A stretch of DNA of 64,000 bases, taken from Copromyces sp. CBS 386.78. Taxonomy: Eukaryota; Ascomycota; Sordariomycetes; Sordariales; Sordariaceae. How positions within the stretch are numbered: the stretch's first letter is position 1; the number at the start of each line of letters is the position of its first letter. The stretch is taken from assembly GCA_030685235.1 (NCBI GenBank), contig MU839090.1:1-64000 (forward strand), written 5' to 3'. The notes under the pieces are model-generated. The model had not been told where the DNA came from and searched no databases. It saw only the letters and a list, made by a program, of their open reading frames with translations. A program made the translations under genes and the position numbers. This document shows, in pieces, positions 59,116 through 64,000 of the stretch.

Positions 59116-60401
59116 ATGCCTTTTCTTTCCGACGCCGAGCTCGAGGACGATGGTCTTGTTCGCATTCAGAGTGACCTCTTCGAGTAAGTACATTTTCCAT
59201 GTACTAATCCGCTATACAGCCGCCCATTCCCAGTTTATCATAGCTCCTTCTTACGGAAGCTCGTAAGGCCCGCCGACCTGTCCGTCATTTTGCTGTATTG
59301 CGATCTATCTATTTACAGAACTTACCGGCTAATTCAACCGCCAGTGAGTATAACCACCCTCGTCAGGTATCCGAAGATATCGCACAGCCTGTACCCGCCG
59401 GTGTCACAGTTGTCAGTATGGATGACAAGCTGGAGCTGAACGCCCCCGTTGCCGATATGGAGGGTGAAACAAGCAAGCGTGGCAGACCATCCCGGTCTCT
59501 CTCAGCAACGCCCGTACAGTCCGCTTCGAAGACCCCCAAGTCAGCAAAGAGCACGAGCTCCCGCACTCCCAAGAGTGCTCTGAAGAGTGCTGAGAAGAGC
59601 AGCGGGCGCAAGCGCAAGGCCGTGGAGATCGAGGAGCCCAACTCTGAAAGTGAGGAGGAGGATGTTGAGGATGTCGCCCCTGCAAAGCGTGGTCGCAAAC
59701 CCGCCGCCGCTCCTAGCGCCCGTCTTGCTGCTAAGGCCGCCAAGAAGAAGGGACCTGGTCGTCCTGCAGCCGCCAATGGCACATCTGTAAGTTCAATTTG
59801 TTAGACTAAAGCGACGGTTCAATTCTAACCGTTCAAACAGGCGAAGCCCAAGGGCAAGGGTGGTCGCCCCAAGAAGGATGCCGCTTCCGATGTCGTTCCC
59901 AAGGAAGAGTACGAGGTTGAGGCCATCATCGACTCGATGATTGACCCCGAGACGATGGAGCACTTGTACTTTGTGAAGTGGAAGGGTTACCCGTCCAGCG
60001 ACAACACCTGGGAGCCTAAGCAGAATCTCCAGGGTGCCACTGAGCTCTTGCGCAAATTCAACGCCGACAAGAAGGCCAAGAAGGCCGAGGAAGGTGCCGC
60101 GAAGAAGGCCAAGAAGGCAAAGACCTCTCAGAAGGCCGAGAAGGCGGACGAGACCGACAAGGCCGAGAAGAAGGCGGAGAAGGCGGAGAAAAAGGCGGAG
60201 AAGGCCGCGAAAGCTCCCAAGGCCAAGCCTGCTGAGAAGAAGGATGCGAAGCCCAGAGGAAGACCCGGTAGACCACCAAAGGCTGGCAAGGACGCGAAGA
60301 GTGCGAAGGAGACCAAGGCTCCTGCCAAAGGCCCCAAGAAGATCAAGGAGGTGAAGGTGCCCAAGGCAGGCACACGCGTTTCGAGCAGGACGAAGGCCTA
60401 G
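59116..60401 (+). CDS. Chromodomain protein with AT-hook-like motifs and basic tail
   Basis: Three exons, 59,116-59,183, 59,345-59,786 and 59,841-60,401, give 356 residues. The single chromodomain spans about residues 192-245: EEYEVEAIIDSMIDP, LYFVKWKGYPSSDNTWEP, ELLRKFN. The three cage aromatics expected for methyl-lysine binding are present (Tyr of EYEVE, Trp of VKWKGY, Trp of NTWEP). AT-hook-like cores flank it: KRGRPSR, KRGRKPAA, KGPGRPAA, KGGRPKK and RGRPGRPPK. The tail is Lys/Ala-rich, like linker histone H1. No chromoshadow domain is seen, so it is not HP1 itself; a CDP-2-like heterochromatin adaptor is possible. Expected to be nuclear and to read H3K9me or H3K27me, which is family knowledge, not shown here. 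Confidence 0.88.
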
Positions 60402-61233
60402 GTGTCTAGAACCTGATTGAAGGCCTAATCGGGGATGCTTCGGTTTTTATTTTCTACGCACTGAGCGCAGTCACTTGGTCAAACATTCCACTGCTTTTGG
60501 TACCATTTGGGCGCCGCGGGCATTCGATGCTTCACCCAGAGAGCGCTCAAAGAAACAACCGGTGGACACGGAAGAAACTTGGGATGGACCGCCGGCTGGT
60601 TGCCACTTTCACTCTATCTGTATATGTATCCGGGCATTCGTAGGCTGCTTTATTTCATTTGAGCATTTGTGATGGCGAACCAGGGGGACGATGTTGTTAG
60701 CGACGCCTTGATACCCGCCAGGGCATGCCCGGAGGAGGAAAGTAGTCTGCTTTGGTACACGAAGAAAATACCGGATAGGTTTGGAGAAAGGTTATGGAAT
60801 TTGCTCATCTTCAATTAAAAGTCAATTTCAATCGGAAGCTTGATTATGATATGGTGGTTAAGATGGAGGTTTATGGGCGACGGGAAATGTCAAGCTTCAA
60901 GTGCTGTGGCGCCGTGTTCAGGGTAGGTGAGAACTAACAAACCGAAAGTTATGATTGGAGCGAATGCCGTACGTTTTGTCGCGCGAGTTGCCCGCCGGCA
61001 AACCACCAACCATGCCGGCGCGGCACGGGCCATTGGGACCTCCGATAGCTGTCCTTTCGCGGCTTACCTTCTGGCGTATCTTTGGAATCCGTGACTTGAG
61101 AATAAAAAGTTTCACTTTGACAACTTCCAGTCCTTTGTGAGCGCAAAACTACGGCCTCATCATTTACATCCTACTGTCAATCGATATCGAACGATAGGGC
61201 CATTCCCACGCACTCTCACAAATCGCCGGCAAA
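60402..61233. other. Intergenic region, chromodomain gene to MPDU1-like gene
   Basis: 3' flank of the chromodomain gene and leader of the next gene. No further gene is seen. Confidence 0.6.
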
Positions 61234-62209
61234 ATGGACGCGCTTCGGTCGGCTCTGCAGCCCGTCACCCACAACCTTCCGGGTCCGATCCGGGATATTG
61301 GTCTCTCCCTCATCGGAGAGTCGTGTTATAAGAAGCTGATCCTCGATATCGACTTCGAGAACAACCCCGAATGCGTTAAACTCGGCATCAGTAAGGCCCT
61401 CGGCATTGGCATCGTCGCCGCCTCCTCCATCGTCAAGGTGCCCCAGATCATCAAGCTCGTCAACTCGAAGTCGGCCAGCGGCGTCTCCTTCCTGTCGTAT
61501 CTCCTCGAGACTAGCAGCTTGCTTACGTCGCTCGCCTACAATGTCCGCAACGGATTCCCCTTCAGCACCTTTGGCGAGACGGCCTTGATCCTCGGCCAGA
61601 ACGTCATCATCTCCGTGCTCGTGCTCAAGTACAGTGGCAGGGCTGGCATCGCGGCCTTGTTCGTCGCGGTCCTGGCTGTCGGCGTTGCTACCCTCTTCAG
61701 CGAGCAGCTTCTCAACATGCAGCAGTTGAGCTACCTCCAGGCTGGCGCTGGCGTGCTCGGTGTCGCCAGCAAGGTTCCCCAAATCGTGGCTATTTTGCAG
61801 GAGGGTGGAACTGGACAGCTCAGTGCATTTGCTGTAAGGACATTTCTTGACCCATCTCCATATACATCTCTCCTTGTGCTTGTCATAATACTGACGCTGT
61901 GTTTCTTCTACCTTTTAGGTCTTCAACTACCTCGCCGGATCCCTCTCGCGCATCTTCACCACTCTCCAGGAGGTTGACGACAAGCTCATTCTCTACGGAT
62001 TCATTGCCGGTTTCGCGCTGAACCTGGTTCTCGCTTTGCAGATGGTATACTACTGGAACGCGCCCTCGGCCAAGGCACGCGGCAAGCAGAAGGTACCTGC
62101 GGGCCCGATTCCTGCTGCGGCGTCGTCGTCGGCCACCGCTACTGGCGCTTCTACCTCCTCCGAGCCGAGAGCGAAGAGCAAAGGTCCCACGACCCGTCGC
62201 CGCGGTTAG
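61234..62209 (+). CDS. Mannose-P-dolichol utilization defect 1 (MPDU1)-like PQ-loop membrane protein
   Basis: Two exons, 61,234-61,833 and 61,919-62,209, give 296 residues. The protein has two PQ-loop repeats, IVKVPQIIKLVNSKSASGVS (PQ at 70-71) and ASKVPQIVAILQEGGTGQLS (about residue 183), each within a three-helix bundle, so about seven membrane helices. ECVKLGISKALGIGI just before the first PQ helix is typical of MPDU1. The C-terminus is a short hydrophilic tail ending in KSKGPTTRRRG. In animals MPDU1 is needed to use dolichol-phosphate mannose and glucose in the endoplasmic reticulum during glycan and GPI-anchor assembly; the fungal role is assumed from homology. Confidence 0.92.
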
Positions 62210-64000
62210 ACGGACCAGCGTGTGTTTCCTCTTTCTGGCTGGGCTAGTCTGAGGATGAGGCCGTAGGGGTTGTTTCTAGTTGCCTTTTTTGGTATATCAG
62301 TATTTTTGAAATACATGAGCTTCCGATGAATCTTTGGAGTGAGCTGACTTTCCGTCCTGCGGACATTTGTCACAAGAGTTACCCAGGAGCCTTTTGCCGA
62401 TATCCGATACTCCGTTCATGGAGACTGGAGGGCGTTTGAATGATTTGGTATCTTCAGATCAAATCACCGTCCTGGTCCGATATCTTGCAGTAACAGACAC
62501 TAGCGTTGGTTCACAGAGACTCCAGAGACCGATCGAGGCTTTATTCTCTGATCCTTGGTCTAGGCTTCGGAAGTGCCACATGACCACGGATTAGCAAATG
62601 TTGAGATGGTAAACGGCGGTGACTTTAGACGTCAAAACAAACGGACCAACCAAGGCGCCCAGAGGCTCTCAACCATCTTGTCGTCCAGATTGGGCTTTCC
62701 GGGCTGTCATGTGTGAATGTGTCAACAGCGGAACAGAAACACTATGTAAGGTCCAACCAATAAAAATGAATAGCCAATCAGTCTAGCCCAATCAATTGTG
62801 GACCCTGCAGAAGCTCGACAAAAAAATCGTCCCTAGTTCACGAAACAAAGAAAAGACACCGGTAAAGTTGCCTGCCAATTTTTGATTTGTTTTAAAAAAA
62901 TTTTTTTGGCAAATCCGCGGCATTGAGGCACTTGTACGTAATGGCTTTTTGCACGTGTAACCCCAACCCTTATCTACGTCTTCCGTCCGACCTAGAGGGG
63001 AAAACTGTCAACTGAACTGTCTGCCGCTTTGACACTTGCTTCGTTTCACTTTCACACGCAACAAACAAGAATTGTATTGCTTTTGCGATACCTATTTCGC
63101 AATCTTGTCTTTTATGGACAAATTCTTGCACGGAGCTATCCCTCCCAGAGTGTTCCCGGGATCTTCCAGTCAACTTGATCTCTGAGCAAGTGTTCTGGCA
63201 TCTGGACTGTCTCCATCACGCCCTTATGCACCACTAGTCGTGGACTCTTTCACTTCCTTGCTCGAACGTATTCACGCGACATGGAAGACGTTAGTTGGGC
63301 GCTTCATGCGCTCAGGTCTGCGGCGGTCTCGATCGCGCTATCCTGTCCCCCAATTCGCACGCGCTCCGCTAGCGTCTGCAGTGTTGGCACTTCTGTCTGT
63401 CTATCCCCGCCTCAAGCGCTTCTCCCGTTGGGCTATCTCGTTTGTTCCGGGGTATTGATGCCGATATCCCAAGTGGAACATATCGATGCCCGTTCGCGCG
63501 ATGGAACCCCCCGGTGAGGATCAGGGTCTCCATCCGGTGCAACCCTACACAGATGGCCGGTTGTCGGTCGGTTGATGGGATTAAAGAGAGGGGAAAAAAA
63601 AAAAAAAAAAGCTGCGATGATAAATGGTGTATATTGCCCTCGTGGAGTTTTGCAGTGCCTGAAGTGCCTTTCATCCCGTCCCTCGATTGCGCCATTGCTC
63701 GACATCAAGGCTGTGTATGCGGTTGAGCGATTGCGTGCTCAAGTCGACCCCGATTTTCGTACGTTCTGACGTGCTCACCTCCAAATCACATCCGCCATAT
63801 CAACTAAGGTAGTCTCAGACGTCGATATTATCCACCATCCATCTCCTTCGCCGGGTTCTGACCCCAGGTCTGGGTCCCTCGTCCTTCAGCCTACTTCCCA
63901 TATAAGTGGGGGTTCAGCTTCTCAGCTTCTCTAAACTTCTCTTCAAGCCTCATTGACCGGCCCAAGCTCTCCTGCTCACCTTACTGAGAACCCTATCCTT
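62210..64000. other. Terminal non-coding stretch
   Basis: No supported gene is seen in the last 1.8 kb. An A-run sits at about 63,594-63,610. The last 250 bp are C/T-rich (ctctcctcttcaagcctc-like), as in leaders, so a plus-strand gene may begin beyond the window. Confidence 0.5.

Noticed and set aside
61216..61782. 188-codon minus-strand ORF
   Set aside because: Antisense to the MPDU1-like gene, with acidic shadow composition.

Overview
The window is from a filamentous ascomycete (Pezizomycotina, probably Sordariomycetes). Genes have short spliceosomal introns with GTRAGT-type donors. Next to them lies a very AT-rich block whose repeats differ almost only by C/T and G/A transitions, the footprint of repeat-induced point mutation (RIP).

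The window has two compartments. Bases 1 to about 28.38 kb are a RIP-degraded repeat island with no intact gene. Reading through stop codons that can be explained as mutated Gln, Trp or Arg codons recovers several relics: a SET-domain protein (about 0.9-1.9 kb, +); a full-length Ty3/gypsy chromovirus-like retrotransposon with 250-bp LTRs and a 5-bp target duplication (3,902-11,346); a large SNF2-family ATPase/helicase gene (about 13.3-19.9 kb, -); an unidentified long frame (about 22.0-25.0 kb, +); and a pogo/Fot1-type DNA transposon with terminal inverted repeats and a TA duplication (25,189-28,376). A much less mutated 0.8-kb non-autonomous element carrying its own minisatellite sits inside the SNF2 relic. 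Assuming a TA target duplication, its removal rejoins the SNF2 reading frame.

From 28.39 kb onward the DNA is gene-bearing with normal composition: a class I methyltransferase (-), an amidase (-), the CAF-1 WD40 subunit (Cac2/p60-like, -), a gene-poor 4.6-kb gap, a full-size ABCC transporter (+), a cytidine deaminase (+), a FYVE/C2HC/RING zinc-finger protein (-), a FAD monooxygenase fused to an acetoacetate-decarboxylase-like domain (-), a broken short-chain dehydrogenase (+), an intron-bearing tRNA-Glu(CTC) (-), a truncated MFS transporter relic (-), a chromodomain protein with AT-hook-like motifs (+) and an MPDU1-type PQ-loop protein (+).

The genes do not form one pathway. Two themes stand out. 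One is chromatin: CAF-1 subunit and chromodomain protein in the living half, SET and SNF2 relics in the dead half. The other is a possible decayed metabolic locus at 51.3-57.7 kb (intact monooxygenase fusion beside dead SDR and MFS genes). Exon boundaries were set by hand from frame continuity and splice sites, and relic edges in the AT-rich block are approximate.
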